Below, piece after piece: positions 49,340 through 59,133 of a stretch of 64,000 nt of DNA (its first letter is position 1; each line of letters begins with the position of its first letter). The stretch is from assembly GCA_036377595.1 (NCBI GenBank), contig DASUYB010000198.1, positions 1-64,000 of the forward strand, in the 5' to 3' direction. The notes beneath the pieces were generated by a model. It was given only the letters and a program-made list of their open reading frames with translations. It ran no database searches and was not told where the DNA came from. This stretch comes from Longimicrobium sp. (GTDB lineage: Bacteria > Gemmatimonadota > Gemmatimonadetes > Longimicrobiales > Longimicrobiaceae). Position numbers and translations under genes: made by a program.

Positions 49340-49807
49340 CTACGGCGTGCTGCGGCGGGTGAGGACCACCACGGGCTCGGGGGAGAGCGGGGGAAGGCGC
49401 AGGAAGAGCCGGTTCCCCACCACCTGGTACGCGACCGGGTGCTCGAGCGCCCACGTCTGCGGGTCGAACGGCCGGCCGCCGGCGCGGCGGTCCACGCTCA
49501 CGGCGCTGCTGGGATGGAAGCGCAGCTCGCCGCCCGCGGCCGTCACGCTTCCCACCGACTTGCCGTACGACAGCAGCCCCGGCGCGAAGGGCGACGGCTT
49601 GAAGGTGGCCGTCTCCATCCGGAAGGCGCCGTCGGCGCCGAACTGCACGGTCATCTGGCGCAGGTCGCCGCCGGGGAGCGCGGTGTCGGTGGGCTGGATG
49701 CTCCAGGTGCCGAACAGCTCCGCGTCGGTGGGCGACGTGGCGTCGCCCCCGCAGGCGGCCAGCGCCAGGAGGCCTGCGAGTGCCAGGATGATGCGGGATC
49801 TGCGCAT
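49340..49807 (-). CDS. Small lipoprotein, unknown
   Basis: 155 residues. Lipobox LAGLLALAAC (Cys about residue 19). The mature domain has a lipocalin-like opening, LFGTWSIQPTDTALPGGDLR then MTVQFGADGAFRMETATFKP, as in small beta-barrel lipoproteins, and ends NRLFLRLPPLSPEPVVVLTR. Binding partner unknown. ATG at 49807 starts the signal peptide; an upstream in-frame start would precede it by 18 codons. Confidence 0.65.
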   Translation of the reverse strand: MRRSRIILALAGLLALAACGGDATSPTDAELFGTWSIQPTDTALPGGDLRQMTVQFGADGAFRMETATFKPSPFAPGLLSYGKSVGSVTAAGGELRFHPSSAVSVDRRAGGRPFDPQTWALEHPVAYQVVGNRLFLRLPPLSPEPVVVLTRRSTP

Positions 49808-49984
49808 GACGGCCGTTCCTTGCGCGCGGGCCGGATGGGGCGGGACCGGATGTGAACGCACGGGCGCGGCGGTTCCGGACGGGGTTTCGGTTAGCGCTGG
49901 ATGAGCGCGTGGGCGCGGACGCCGAAGGGAGGAGGGCCCGCCGCCGGGGGACGACCCTCCAGCGCCCGTCCAGTGGACGGAACC

Positions 49985-50362
49985 CTACTCCACCTCGACG
50001 TCGCGCCCGCGGCAGTCGCGGTCGCCCGCCGCCTGGGCCCGCATCACCTCGCGCACGGCGATGGCGCGGGGATACATCCCCAGGTGCCCGAACATCCCGC
50101 GGTCGGTGACGTCGGCGCGGACGGTGACGAACACGGTGCCGTAGTCGCCCTGCACCAGCTCGCGGTAGCGCGCCAGCAGCGGGCCGGGGTCGCTCACCCA
50201 CCACTTCTCGCCGCCCTCGCAGCGGGTGAACGACTGCTCTTCCCAGCGCACCGTGTAGTGCCCGGTGAGCACCCGCGGCTCGCTCCGCGGTGCCGCGGCG
50301 GCCAGGCCGGCCGCTGTCGCCAGCGCGGGAAGCGCCAGCATCTTCCACTTCGTCCTGCTCAC
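49985..50362 (-). CDS. Small exported protein, unknown
   Basis: 125 residues. Signal peptide MLALPALATAAGLAAAA. The mature ~95 residues include VLTGHYTVRWEEQSFTRCEG, KWWVSDPGPLLARYRELVQG and RGMFGHLGMYPRAIAVREVM, with two Cys (TRCEG, DCRGR). No family recognised. Start is GTG at 50362, with GGTGAG upstream. It stands divergent to a glycoside-hydrolase-like lipoprotein gene. Confidence 0.55.
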   Translation of the reverse strand: MSRTKWKMLALPALATAAGLAAAAPRSEPRVLTGHYTVRWEEQSFTRCEGGEKWWVSDPGPLLARYRELVQGDYGTVFVTVRADVTDRGMFGHLGMYPRAIAVREVMRAQAAGDRDCRGRDVEVE

Positions 50363-50476
50363 TGCTCGCTCACCTGGTAGAACACTCCGCGGGCCGCGCC
50401 ACCCTGTCACTAAGACACGCGAGCGGCGGGAAAGGTTGCGTTCGGCCACAACTCGCGTGCGGTGCGGGCGTGCCGG

Positions 50477-50529
50477 GCGAATGAAATGAATTCGCGGCAA
50501 CAACTGCCCGAAGTCCGCCTTCGCGGACT
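50477..50529 (+). repeat. Two-hairpin dispersed element, copy 3
   Basis: GCGAATGAAATGAATTCGC, then GGCAACAACTGCCCGA, then AGTCCGCCTTCGCGGACT. Same order as copies at 4723-4770 and 18729-18776; the first palindrome carries a five-base insertion here. Confidence 0.75.
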
Positions 50530-50665
50530 CCTGGGGCGGCCTCCGGGCGGACGGGCACGCATCGCCGTGGCCGCGGATCGGAGTCGGTCGCCCCTGTCGC
50601 GCATCATTCTCGCGCACGAGGTTGTCTCTCGCTCCGTCCCCGATCACGCCGGACGTGAAGGTTCG

Positions 50666-52195
50666 ATGCGCATGCGATCTCGATCCCATCTCCTGCTGGC
50701 CCTGGCGGCGCTCGCCCTCGGCGCCGGATGCACGCCGGCGGTGACGTCGCCTTCTCCGTCCGCGGGGGGGATTCCGGCGCCGCGGCGGGAGTTCCGCGGC
50801 GTGTGGGTGGCCACGGTGGCGAACATCGACTGGCCGTCGCGGCCGGGACTGCCGGCGGACAGCCAGCGCGCGGAGCTCACCGCGGTGCTGGATCGCATGG
50901 CGGCGCTGCACATGAACGCCATCGTCCTCCAGGTGCGGCCGGCGGGGGATGCGCTCTATCCGTCCGAGCTGGAGCCGTGGTCGGAGTATCTCACCGGCGA
51001 GCAGGGGCGGGCGCCGGAGCCGGCGTGGGACCCACTCGCCTTCGCGGTGACCGAGGCGCATCGGCGGGGGATGCAGCTGCACGCGTGGTTCAACCCCTAC
51101 CGCGCCCGCCATCCCACGGCCAAGACGCCCGAGGCCGCCACCCACATCGCCCGCACCCATCCCGAGGTGGTGAAGCAGTACGGACGATACCTGTGGATGG
51201 ACCCGGGCGAGCCGCTGGTGCAGGACCATTCCATCGCCGTGATCCTGGACGTGGTGCGACGGTACGACGTGGACGGCGTGCACATCGACGACTACTTCTA
51301 CCCCTATCCCGAGAAGGATTCGGCCGGCGCGAACATCGACTTCCCCGACGAGCCGAGCTGGCAGCGCTACCGCGCGTCGGGCGGCCGCCTGTCGCGCGAC
51401 GACTGGCGGCGCAGCAACGTCGACCGCTTCGTGGAGCGGATGTACCGCGAGGTGCACCGCGCCAAGCCCTGGGTGCAGGTGGGGATCAGCCCGTTCGGCA
51501 TCTGGCGGCCCGGCAACCCGCCGCAGATCGTCACCAGCTTCGACCAGTACGCCATGCTCTACGCCGACGCGCGCAAGTGGCTGCGCGAGGGATGGACCGA
51601 CTACTTCACGCCGCAGCTGTACTGGCCCATCGCGCGCACCGGGCAGAGCTATCCCGTGCTGCTGGACTGGTGGGCGCGCGAGAACCCCCGCGGGCGGCAG
51701 CTGTGGCCGGGCAACTTCACCAGCCGCACCTTCGAGGGCGACCCGAACCCCTGGCCTGCCAGCGAGGTGATCGGGCAGATCTACGTCACCCGCGGGCGGC
51801 TGGGCGAGGGGACCGGGAACATCCATTTCAGCGCCAAGGCGTTCGCGCTGAACCGCGATTCGCTGAGCGAGCGCCTGGTGCGCGAGGCGTACCGCGACCA
51901 CGCGCTGCCGCCCGCCTCGCCGTGGCTGGCGCGCGGACGGCCGGGGCAGCCTACGCTGGAGATCGCGCGCGACGCATCCGGCGCATCATCGGTCGCCATT
52001 CGCGCCGGGGGTGGCGCCGCGCCGATGTGGTGGGCCGTCCGCGCCCGCGTCAACGGGAGATGGACAGTCGACGTGATCCCCGCCGCGCAGACGTCGTGGA
52101 CGCTCCCGGCCGGCGCGGACCAGGCCGCCGTATCCGCCGTCGATCGCGTGGGGATCGAGGGGCCGGTGACGATACTCGCGGTCCACTCTCCCTGA
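50666..52195 (+). CDS. GHL10 (DUF187, YngK-type) glycoside hydrolase-like lipoprotein
   Basis: 509 residues. Lipobox LAALALGAGC near residue 20. The GHL10 fold is evident from EFRGVWVATVANIDWPSRPG, MNAIVLQVRPAGDALYPSEL, GMQLHAWFNPYRARHPTAKT, DVDGVHIDDYFYPYPEKDS and WVQVGISPFGIWRPGNPPQI. Candidate acidic residues are the pair in HIDDYF. The C-terminal ~90 residues look like a fibronectin-type beta domain. Related proteins are glycosidase-like enzymes acting on cell-wall or exopolysaccharide; substrate is not known. ATG at 50666 opens the signal peptide. Confidence 0.88.
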   Translation: MRMRSRSHLLLALAALALGAGCTPAVTSPSPSAGGIPAPRREFRGVWVATVANIDWPSRPGLPADSQRAELTAVLDRMAALHMNAIVLQVRPAGDALYPSELEPWSEYLTGEQGRAPEPAWDPLAFAVTEAHRRGMQLHAWFNPYRARHPTAKTPEAATHIARTHPEVVKQYGRYLWMDPGEPLVQDHSIAVILDVVRRYDVDGVHIDDYFYPYPEKDSAGANIDFPDEPSWQRYRASGGRLSRDDWRRSNVDRFVERMYREVHRAKPWVQVGISPFGIWRPGNPPQIVTSFDQYAMLYADARKWLREGWTDYFTPQLYWPIARTGQSYPVLLDWWARENPRGRQLWPGNFTSRTFEGDPNPWPASEVIGQIYVTRGRLGEGTGNIHFSAKAFALNRDSLSERLVREAYRDHALPPASPWLARGRPGQPTLEIARDASGASSVAIRAGGGAAPMWWAVRARVNGRWTVDVIPAAQTSWTLPAGADQAAVSAVDRVGIEGPVTILAVHSP

Positions 52196-52416
52196 CAATC
52201 TGGCAGCGATGGACACGCCGTGGCAGAGCGACGACCAAGGGAGAGCCGTCGCTCTGTTGCATTTTACGCGAAAGCTGTCATCGCCAAAAACTTGTAAGTG
52301 GATGATACTAGCAGGTTTGTGCTGGGGATGATATCCTGTCCAAAATCGCTGTATCAGATGGCCTTTAGGCACGTAACCTGCATCAAGAAAAGTGGCTTCG
52401 GAAGCGAGATAAGTAT

Positions 52417-52755
52417 ATGCCACTGAGGAACTTCACAGATTCGGGCGGGACCGAATGGCGGGTTTGGGACGTGGTCCCGTACGGCTCACGGCCGAGCGAG
52501 CGGCGGCTGGCGAGGGCGGACCGCCGTGTGGCGACCTCTTCGGCGTACGCGGGACCCGAGCGGCGCGTCGGGCGCGAGCGCCGCGTGCGCACCGCCAGCC
52601 TGCTGACGCCGGGGCTCGAGGCGGGGTGGCTGTGCTTCGAGAACCACGTCGACAAACGGCGCCTGACGCCCATCCCCACCGGCTGGGACGAGTCGGACGA
52701 CGGCGAGCTGGAGGGCCTCCTTGCCCGCGCCCGCTCCGTAGCGCGGCGGAACTGA
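52417..52755 (+). CDS. Small hypothetical protein (Gemmatimonadota-type)
   Basis: 112 residues. N-terminus MPLRNFTDSGGTEWRVWDV, an Arg-rich middle (ERRLARADRRVATS, PERRVGRERRV), then EAGWLCFENHVDKRRLTPIP and an acidic helical end. The order WxVWDV...GWLCFE...KRRLxPIP looks like a conserved small-protein family, but I cannot name it. ATG lies after a lower-GC leader; a good terminator follows. Confidence 0.6.
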   Translation: MPLRNFTDSGGTEWRVWDVVPYGSRPSERRLARADRRVATSSAYAGPERRVGRERRVRTASLLTPGLEAGWLCFENHVDKRRLTPIPTGWDESDDGELEGLLARARSVARRN

Positions 52756-52762
52756 ACAAACG

Positions 52763-52792
52763 AGGCGCGGCCGCTTGGCCGCGCCTTGTTTT
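52763..52792 (+). terminator. Rho-independent terminator
   Basis: AGGCGCGGCC (52763-52772) and GGCCGCGCCT (52777-52786) form a perfect 10-base stem with loop GCTT, followed by TGTTTT. Eight bases after the stop of the small gene ending at 52755. Confidence 0.9.
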
Positions 52793-52811
52793 GATACCGA
52801 GTCCAGCCGCG

Positions 52812-53186
52812 TTATGCAGCCTGCTGCAAGATCTTCTCGGTCCGGAGCAGAGTGATCGGAATCGTTTCGCACGCGGCCGGTGTGTAGGCGGAGAGCACAA
52901 GGTACTCATTCACCGGTGCGGAGCGAAGTAGATCGATCGCAAGCTCCCGTGTTTTTGGAGACAGTTCTGCCAGTCCCGTTAGAGGAAAGCTTCTCGCTCC
53001 AAGCTCCGTCTGTTGTGCGAGTATCGAAAAGTCGAGGAGCGTGATCCCGATCGGCCGGCGGTTCTTCTTGTCGACGCGAAGCAGGATGTGCGGGTTCAAC
53101 TCGATTCCGGTTGCGCTCTCGCCCGGCGCGAAGGATACGTAGAGGGTATCACTCGGCTCGTCGTAGCGAATCTGCGGCTCGGCCAT
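52812..53186 (-). CDS. DUF2283-like small protein
   Basis: 124 residues. The first 60 follow the DUF2283 pattern: IRYDEPSDTLYVSFAPGESA, then an acidic strand, PHILLRVDKKNRRPIGITLL and DFS. The C-terminal half (PVNEYLVLSAYTPAACETIP) is not part of that domain. DUF2283 proteins are small, common and of unknown function, often near toxin-antitoxin genes. The ATG at 53186 is one base after the TAA of the upstream membrane protein, so the two are coupled. Confidence 0.7.
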   Translation of the reverse strand: MAEPQIRYDEPSDTLYVSFAPGESATGIELNPHILLRVDKKNRRPIGITLLDFSILAQQTELGARSFPLTGLAELSPKTRELAIDLLRSAPVNEYLVLSAYTPAACETIPITLLRTEKILQQAA

Positions 53187-53187
53187 G

Positions 53188-53910
53188 TTAACCAAGCGGA
53201 GTTTTCCGTGAAATCCGGGATCCCATCAACCGAAACGTGGTGTCAGGGCCCCAAATCCGAATTTCGCCGATAGCTGCATCTTCCCAGCGCGTACCTGGAT
53301 AGACAGAAAGGATCGTGAGTCGAAGCGAGGTGGTGCTGTGCTGCCCGAGGTCGAAATACTGCAACTCGTTGTGATCCGCTAACCGGATGGTTCTGCTGCT
53401 CCCGTCAGAGAAGGTGATGCGGGCGTCGCGTACCCGTTCATTCTCCTCAAATCGTGATCCCTTGCCGTAACCGTTAACGATACCGACCCGGCTTACCGTT
53501 ACGACCGATGATAAACGCAACTCAATCCATTCGCCCGACCCGTCGCCGCTTGCACCTTCTACCCAAACTGTGCTCACTCTTCCATCCGTCGCCATTTCTG
53601 CCCCGTAGGCAGCTACTCTGCTCGGTGGAAGCACCGATGACGCAAGAGCGGATGTGCTCCGAAACTCAACCCAACCTCCACGTGGAGATGGTTGCCGCGG
53701 TGTAGGTTTTTCAGTTGGAATAGTCGCTTGTGTCGCAGGAAAATCCGACTCAGCGGTGTCAGGAGGTGAGATAAACTTTGGTTCGTACTTCGCGTCGTGG
53801 AGGACGTGCCACCGGAAATCGGGTACCTGCAAAACGGTCGCACCAAGGGCAAGGATGCCTACAACGAGGCTGAGGAACGCAATCAAATGAGCACGGAGCC
53901 AATCGCGCAT
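53188..53910 (-). CDS. Membrane-anchored protein with NADase-type glycan-binding (discoidin-like) domain
   Basis: 240 residues. N-terminal span (about 8-28, AHLIAFLSLVVGILALGATV), a Pro/Thr linker, then a jelly-roll of about 140 residues: SALASSVLPPSRVAAYGAEM, ATDGRVSTVWVEGASGDGSG, EWIELRLSSVVTVSRVGIVN, GYGKGSRFEENERVRDARIT and LRLTILSVYPGTRWEDAAIG. The DGxxxTxWVEGxxGxGxGE and LTILSVYPGxxxxDxAIGEI motifs match the NADase-type glycan-binding domain of bacterial surface proteins; the NADase enzyme itself is absent. Base composition is less GC-rich than in flanking genes. Confidence 0.72.
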   Translation of the reverse strand: MRDWLRAHLIAFLSLVVGILALGATVLQVPDFRWHVLHDAKYEPKFISPPDTAESDFPATQATIPTEKPTPRQPSPRGGWVEFRSTSALASSVLPPSRVAAYGAEMATDGRVSTVWVEGASGDGSGEWIELRLSSVVTVSRVGIVNGYGKGSRFEENERVRDARITFSDGSSRTIRLADHNELQYFDLGQHSTTSLRLTILSVYPGTRWEDAAIGEIRIWGPDTTFRLMGSRISRKTPLG

Positions 53911-53966
53911 AGGTCAGTACTCGATTGCCGTGAAAGAAACGAGGGATCCAGAAGAGGTTTAGAGCC

Positions 53967-53994
53967 AATATAAACCGGTTTCTAACGGCAACAA
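53967..53994 (-). promoter_or_regulatory. Candidate promoter of the glycan-binding gene
   Basis: On the minus strand TTGTTG (53994-53989), a 16-base spacer and TATATT (53972-53967) resemble a sigma-70-type promoter about 57 bases upstream of the ATG at 53910, in an A/T-rich stretch. Confidence 0.35.
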
Positions 53995-53998
53995 TAAT

Positions 53999-54026
53999 GG
54001 CGGAAGGGAGTCTCCTCCCTCCCGCC
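53999..54026 (-). terminator. Terminator-like hairpin after ettA
   Basis: GGCGGAAGGGAG (53999-54010) and CTCCCTCCCGCC (54015-54026) pair with one wobble. On the minus strand ATTATTGTTG follows. It lies 16 bases beyond the ettA stop. Confidence 0.6.
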
Positions 54027-54041
54027 TGATGGACTAATCCC

Positions 54042-55724
<1,683 letters not shown>

Positions 55725-56077
55725 TCTCTGCCGTTCGGATCAGGGTTGCGATGATTCGGCCCGCCGCGCCGGAAGGAGCGCGATGGGGGACCCCAACTTA
55801 TCAGCCCGCGCCCGGCGGCGGGAGGCGTGGCGCGGCCGAATCATCTGTAGCGCGGCGAGACAGCCGGGGCATGGGCGCAACGCTCCGCGGCGCTCCGCGC
55901 GCCGTCTCCCCCTCTCCCGCCGAAGTGCACAAGTGGCGTGGGTGCAAGCGGGTGGAGACGCCGCGGGAAACGGATGCCGCCGGGCACCGGGAATGCTGCG
56001 AAATGTCCCGCCTTTCCATCGCATCCGGACGTGCCCCCCGCCGCCCGGCCTTCTTCCCACACCCGGAGGCTTCCCCC

Positions 56078-56623
56078 ATGCGCCTCGCCCCGACCGTGCT
56101 GGCCCTGGCCTGCGCCGCCCTGGCGGCCGGCTGCGCGGACACCCCGCAGGCCCGCAACCCCGACATCGTGCTGCCGGTGTTCGCCAGCGCCAACGCCAGC
56201 CAGAACTTCAACGCGCAGCCGTACGGCGGCGGCGAGGTGCCGCCCAACGACAGCAAGGGGCGCGGCAGCGCCATCTTCCACCTGAGCGACGACGGGACGA
56301 CGCTGCACTACAAGCTGATCGTGGCCAACATCGACAACGTCACACAGTCGCACATCCACCTGGCGCCGGCGGGGGTGAACGGGCCGATCGTCGTCTTCCT
56401 GTTCGGCTTCGTGGCGGGCGGGGTGACGGAGAACGGCGTGCTGGCCGAGGGCGACATCCACCAGAGCAACCTCATCCCGCGGCCGGCGATCGGGTTCGGC
56501 GCCACCATGCCCGAGCTGATCGCGGCGATGCGGAGCGGCGGCGCGTACGTGAACGTGCACACCGTCGCCCTCCCGGGCGGCGAGATCCGCGACCAGGTCA
56601 AGGAGAACGGCGCGACGCACTGA
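56078..56623 (+). CDS. CHRD-domain lipoprotein
   Basis: 181 residues. Lipobox ALACAALAAGC. The CHRD (chordin-like) domain spans about 35-175: GEVPPNDSKGRGSAIFHLSD, YKLIVANIDNVTQSHIHLAP, GVNGPIVVFLFGF, AYVNVHTVALPGGEIRDQV. The paired HIH and NVHT histidines are typical. CHRD proteins are exported, often metal-binding, with unclear roles. ATG at 56078 follows GGAGGCTTCCCCC. Single gene, divergent from ettA. Confidence 0.9.
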   Translation: MRLAPTVLALACAALAAGCADTPQARNPDIVLPVFASANASQNFNAQPYGGGEVPPNDSKGRGSAIFHLSDDGTTLHYKLIVANIDNVTQSHIHLAPAGVNGPIVVFLFGFVAGGVTENGVLAEGDIHQSNLIPRPAIGFGATMPELIAAMRSGGAYVNVHTVALPGGEIRDQVKENGATH

Positions 56624-56716
56624 ACGCGTCTCCCGCGAGAACGACGGCGGCGGCACCCGGATGCGGTGTCGCCGCCGTTCCGCGTCCGGGAATGGCCGCG
56701 AGCGAAGCGAGCCTTC

Positions 56717-56749
56717 GTCCCTCCCCCAGTCGGTTTTTGGGGGAGGGAC
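56717..56749. repeat. AGTCGGTTTT-loop hairpin, copy 2
   Basis: GTCCCTCCCCC (56717-56727) pairs with GGGGGAGGGAC (56739-56749) around AGTCGGTTTTT. Same core as 10079-10110, in the opposite orientation. Confidence 0.7.
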
Positions 56750-56913
56750 AGCCGCGGAGCGGCAGGGAGAGGGCGACGGCAGAATCGCCGCGCGCCGCGC
56801 GTTCGATTAACGGCGGCTTAACCCGGCCGGCACTGGACGAAGTGTACCTTGACCCGCGCGGCGGCGGGTGGTTTCGTGGGGAAGAGGCGAGAAACGTCCG
56901 TCCCGGAGCGCCC

Positions 56914-57327
56914 ATGCAGCTGTCCATCGACACCGCGGACCCGCGCCCCATCCACGCACAGATCGTGGACGAGGTGCGCCGCGCCGTGGTCCTGGGGACG
57001 CTTGTACCGGGCGACACCCTGCCGCCGGTGCGCATCCTGGCCGCCGAGCTGCGCGTGAACCCCGCCACCGTGGCCGAAGCCTACCGCGCGCTGGAGGGCG
57101 AGGGGCTGGTGACCATGCGCTGGGGGCGCGGCCCCGTCATCGCCGAGCGGACGCCCGCGCCGGGAGACCGGGCCGCGCTGGTGCGGCAGGTGGCCGAGCG
57201 CGCCCTCCGCGACGCGCGCCGCCACGGTGTCTCCCCCGCCGAGCTGGCGGACGCCATCCGCGCGGCGTCCTCATCGCAATCCCCATCTCCATCCCCCGAA
57301 CCCGCCGAACCCGGAGTGCCCGCGTGA
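56914..57327 (+). CDS. GntR family regulator, YtrA subfamily
   Basis: 137 residues. The winged HTH is PIHAQIVDEVRRAVVLGTLV, PGDTLPPVRILAAELRVNPA, TVAEAYRALEGEGLVTMRWG (about 10-75). Only a short C-terminal helix follows, as in YtrA-type repressors, which lack a ligand domain and regulate adjacent ABC transporters. The stop overlaps the ATPase start (TGATG), so it probably autoregulates the whole operon. ATG follows CGGAGCGCCC. Confidence 0.92.
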   Translation: MQLSIDTADPRPIHAQIVDEVRRAVVLGTLVPGDTLPPVRILAAELRVNPATVAEAYRALEGEGLVTMRWGRGPVIAERTPAPGDRAALVRQVAERALRDARRHGVSPAELADAIRAASSSQSPSPSPEPAEPGVPA

Positions 57328-58253
57328 TGCGTCCCGCACCCCTGCCCGTGCGCCTGGAGGGCGGCGCCTTCGCCGTGTCGACCCGCGCGCTGAGCAAGCG
57401 CTTCGGGCGCGACTTTTCGCTGCTGGGCGTGGACCTGCAGGTGCCCGAGGGCGCCGTCTACGTGCTGGTGGGCCCCAACGGGGCGGGGAAGACGACCACG
57501 CTGCGCCTCCTCCTGGGCCTCCTTTCCGCCGACTCGGGCGAGGTGGACGTGCTGGGGCTGAGCCCGTGCGCGCAGGGGCCGCTGGTGCGCGCGCAGGTGG
57601 GTTACGTGCCCGAGCGGGGCGACTGGGGATACGGCTACATGAGCGCCGGCCGGCTGCTGGAGCACCACGCGGCGTACTTCCCCACCTGGGACTGGGAGTA
57701 CGCGACCAGGCTGGCCAACGCCTTCGAGATCCCCCTGCAGAAGCGGATGGCGAAGCTGTCGAAGGGCCTCGCGCGGCGCGTGCACCTGCTGATGGCGCTG
57801 GCGCACCGTCCCCCGCTGCTGCTGCTGGACGAGCCGACCGACGGGCTGGACCCGGTGATGCGCGACGAGACGCTGGGGATGCTGGCCGAGCACGTGGCCG
57901 AGACGGGGTGCACGGTGCTCATCTCCACCCACCTGGTGCACGAGGTCGACCGCCTGGCCGACCACCTCGGCGTGATGCGCGACGGGCGGCTGACCGCGCA
58001 ACTCCCGCGCGAGGTGCTGCACCGCATGCTGCGCCGCTACCGCGCCGACATCCCCGCGGGGTGGACGGGCGCGCCGGCGCTGGAGGGCACCGTGGTCAAG
58101 CGCGGCGGCGTGGGCCGCGAGATCCAGTGGAGCGTGTGGGGCGACGAGCACGAGGTGGCGCGCCAGCTCGCCGCGAGCGGCGCCACCGTCCGCGACGCCG
58201 CGCCGCTGACGCTGGAGGACGCCGCCGTCGCCCTGCTGAGCCGCAAGGAGTAG
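57327..58253 (+). CDS. ABC transporter ATP-binding protein
   Basis: 308 residues. Walker [17 protein letters not shown] (about 48), Q-loop GYVPERG, Walker [15 protein letters not shown], switch His in ISTHLVHEVDRLAD. The signature helix is degenerate: AKLSKGLARRVHLLMALAH instead of LSGGQ. A C-terminal ~90-residue extension follows the core. It forms one operon with the GntR repressor and three membrane proteins; an efflux or envelope-stress role as in YtrBCDEF is inferred. Confidence 0.92.
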   Translation: MRPAPLPVRLEGGAFAVSTRALSKRFGRDFSLLGVDLQVPEGAVYVLVGPNGAGKTTTLRLLLGLLSADSGEVDVLGLSPCAQGPLVRAQVGYVPERGDWGYGYMSAGRLLEHHAAYFPTWDWEYATRLANAFEIPLQKRMAKLSKGLARRVHLLMALAHRPPLLLLDEPTDGLDPVMRDETLGMLAEHVAETGCTVLISTHLVHEVDRLADHLGVMRDGRLTAQLPREVLHRMLRRYRADIPAGWTGAPALEGTVVKRGGVGREIQWSVWGDEHEVARQLAASGATVRDAAPLTLEDAAVALLSRKE

Positions 58254-58299
58254 GGAGATGGAGATCGCAGTGGCCGCAACGGATTCCGGGAGGATCGCG

Positions 58300-59097
58300 A
58301 TGGGCGAGGCCGTCCTTCACCCCCTTCCTCGCCGCGCGGAGATGGCGCGCGAGCAGCTTCGCGCCGTCGGCCTCTCGCTGCGCCGCGAAGGCGCCGCGGC
58401 CGCCGGCGTGATGGCGCTGCTGAGCGTGGCGGTGGTGTGGGACCAGGCCCGCTCGGTCAGCGAGTTCGTCGTCGAGCCGGGGATCGGCATCCCCGCGGCG
58501 GTGGTGGCGCTGCTGATGCCGCTGGCCGTGTGGAAGGGCGAAGGGCCCGGCCGGCGCGGGTATCACCATTCCATGCCGGTGGACCGGGGCGTCCACGCCG
58601 TGACCCGCGGGCTGGCCGGGCTGGTGTGGATGCTGGCGGCGATGGGCGCGTACTACGCCTGGCTGGGGGGCGTCACGCTGGCCGTCGGCGGGTGGGTGCG
58701 CCCCGACGCGGCGTATCGCTGGGCGGCGCCGGTCGCGGGCGCGGTGGTGCTGTACCTGGTGGGGACGGCGCTGGCGCTGCGTGCCGCGCACCCGTGGCGG
58801 TGGCTGGGCGGCGGCGCCGTCGGCTACCTGTTCCTGAAGCTGATGTCGGAGCCGGACCGCGACTTCGCGCCGTTCCGGATGGTGGACGGGGTGCTGCGCG
58901 GGCGCTACGGCCTGTTCACGGTGCTCGAGGGGCGCACTCCGATGCAGTTCCGCGGCGTGTCGACCTGGGGCGGGCACGAGTTCACCTACACGGTGCGCGT
59001 GGCGGACGGCGGGGTGTGGCTCACGTCGGTGTGGCTCTGGCTCGGCCTCGCCCTCGCGCTGTTCGTCTGGGCGGCGTACCGCCAGCCGGAGCGCTGA
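58300..59097 (+). CDS. ABC-associated membrane protein, paralogue 1 of 3
   Basis: 265 residues with about six hydrophobic segments. It shares its length with the next two genes: EAVLHPLPRR at the N-terminus, AVWKGEGPGRRGYHHSMPVD, a PWRWLGGGAVGYLFLK segment, and WAAYRQPER at the C-terminus. The ATG at 58300 is preferred over one at 58258 because GGGAGG precedes it by seven bases and it gives the same N-terminus as the paralogues. Probably the transmembrane part of the transporter encoded upstream. Confidence 0.85.
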   Translation: MGEAVLHPLPRRAEMAREQLRAVGLSLRREGAAAAGVMALLSVAVVWDQARSVSEFVVEPGIGIPAAVVALLMPLAVWKGEGPGRRGYHHSMPVDRGVHAVTRGLAGLVWMLAAMGAYYAWLGGVTLAVGGWVRPDAAYRWAAPVAGAVVLYLVGTALALRAAHPWRWLGGGAVGYLFLKLMSEPDRDFAPFRMVDGVLRGRYGLFTVLEGRTPMQFRGVSTWGGHEFTYTVRVADGGVWLTSVWLWLGLALALFVWAAYRQPER

Positions 59098-59133
59098 GCG
59101 GCGCCGTCGTCGTACTTCGATCGCGAGGAAAGC

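Noticed and set aside
51986-52423. 145-codon minus-strand open frame beyond the glycoside hydrolase
   Set aside because: Its first part covers the A/T-richer intergenic stretch but the rest is antisense to the hydrolase gene. No ribosome site, no domain.
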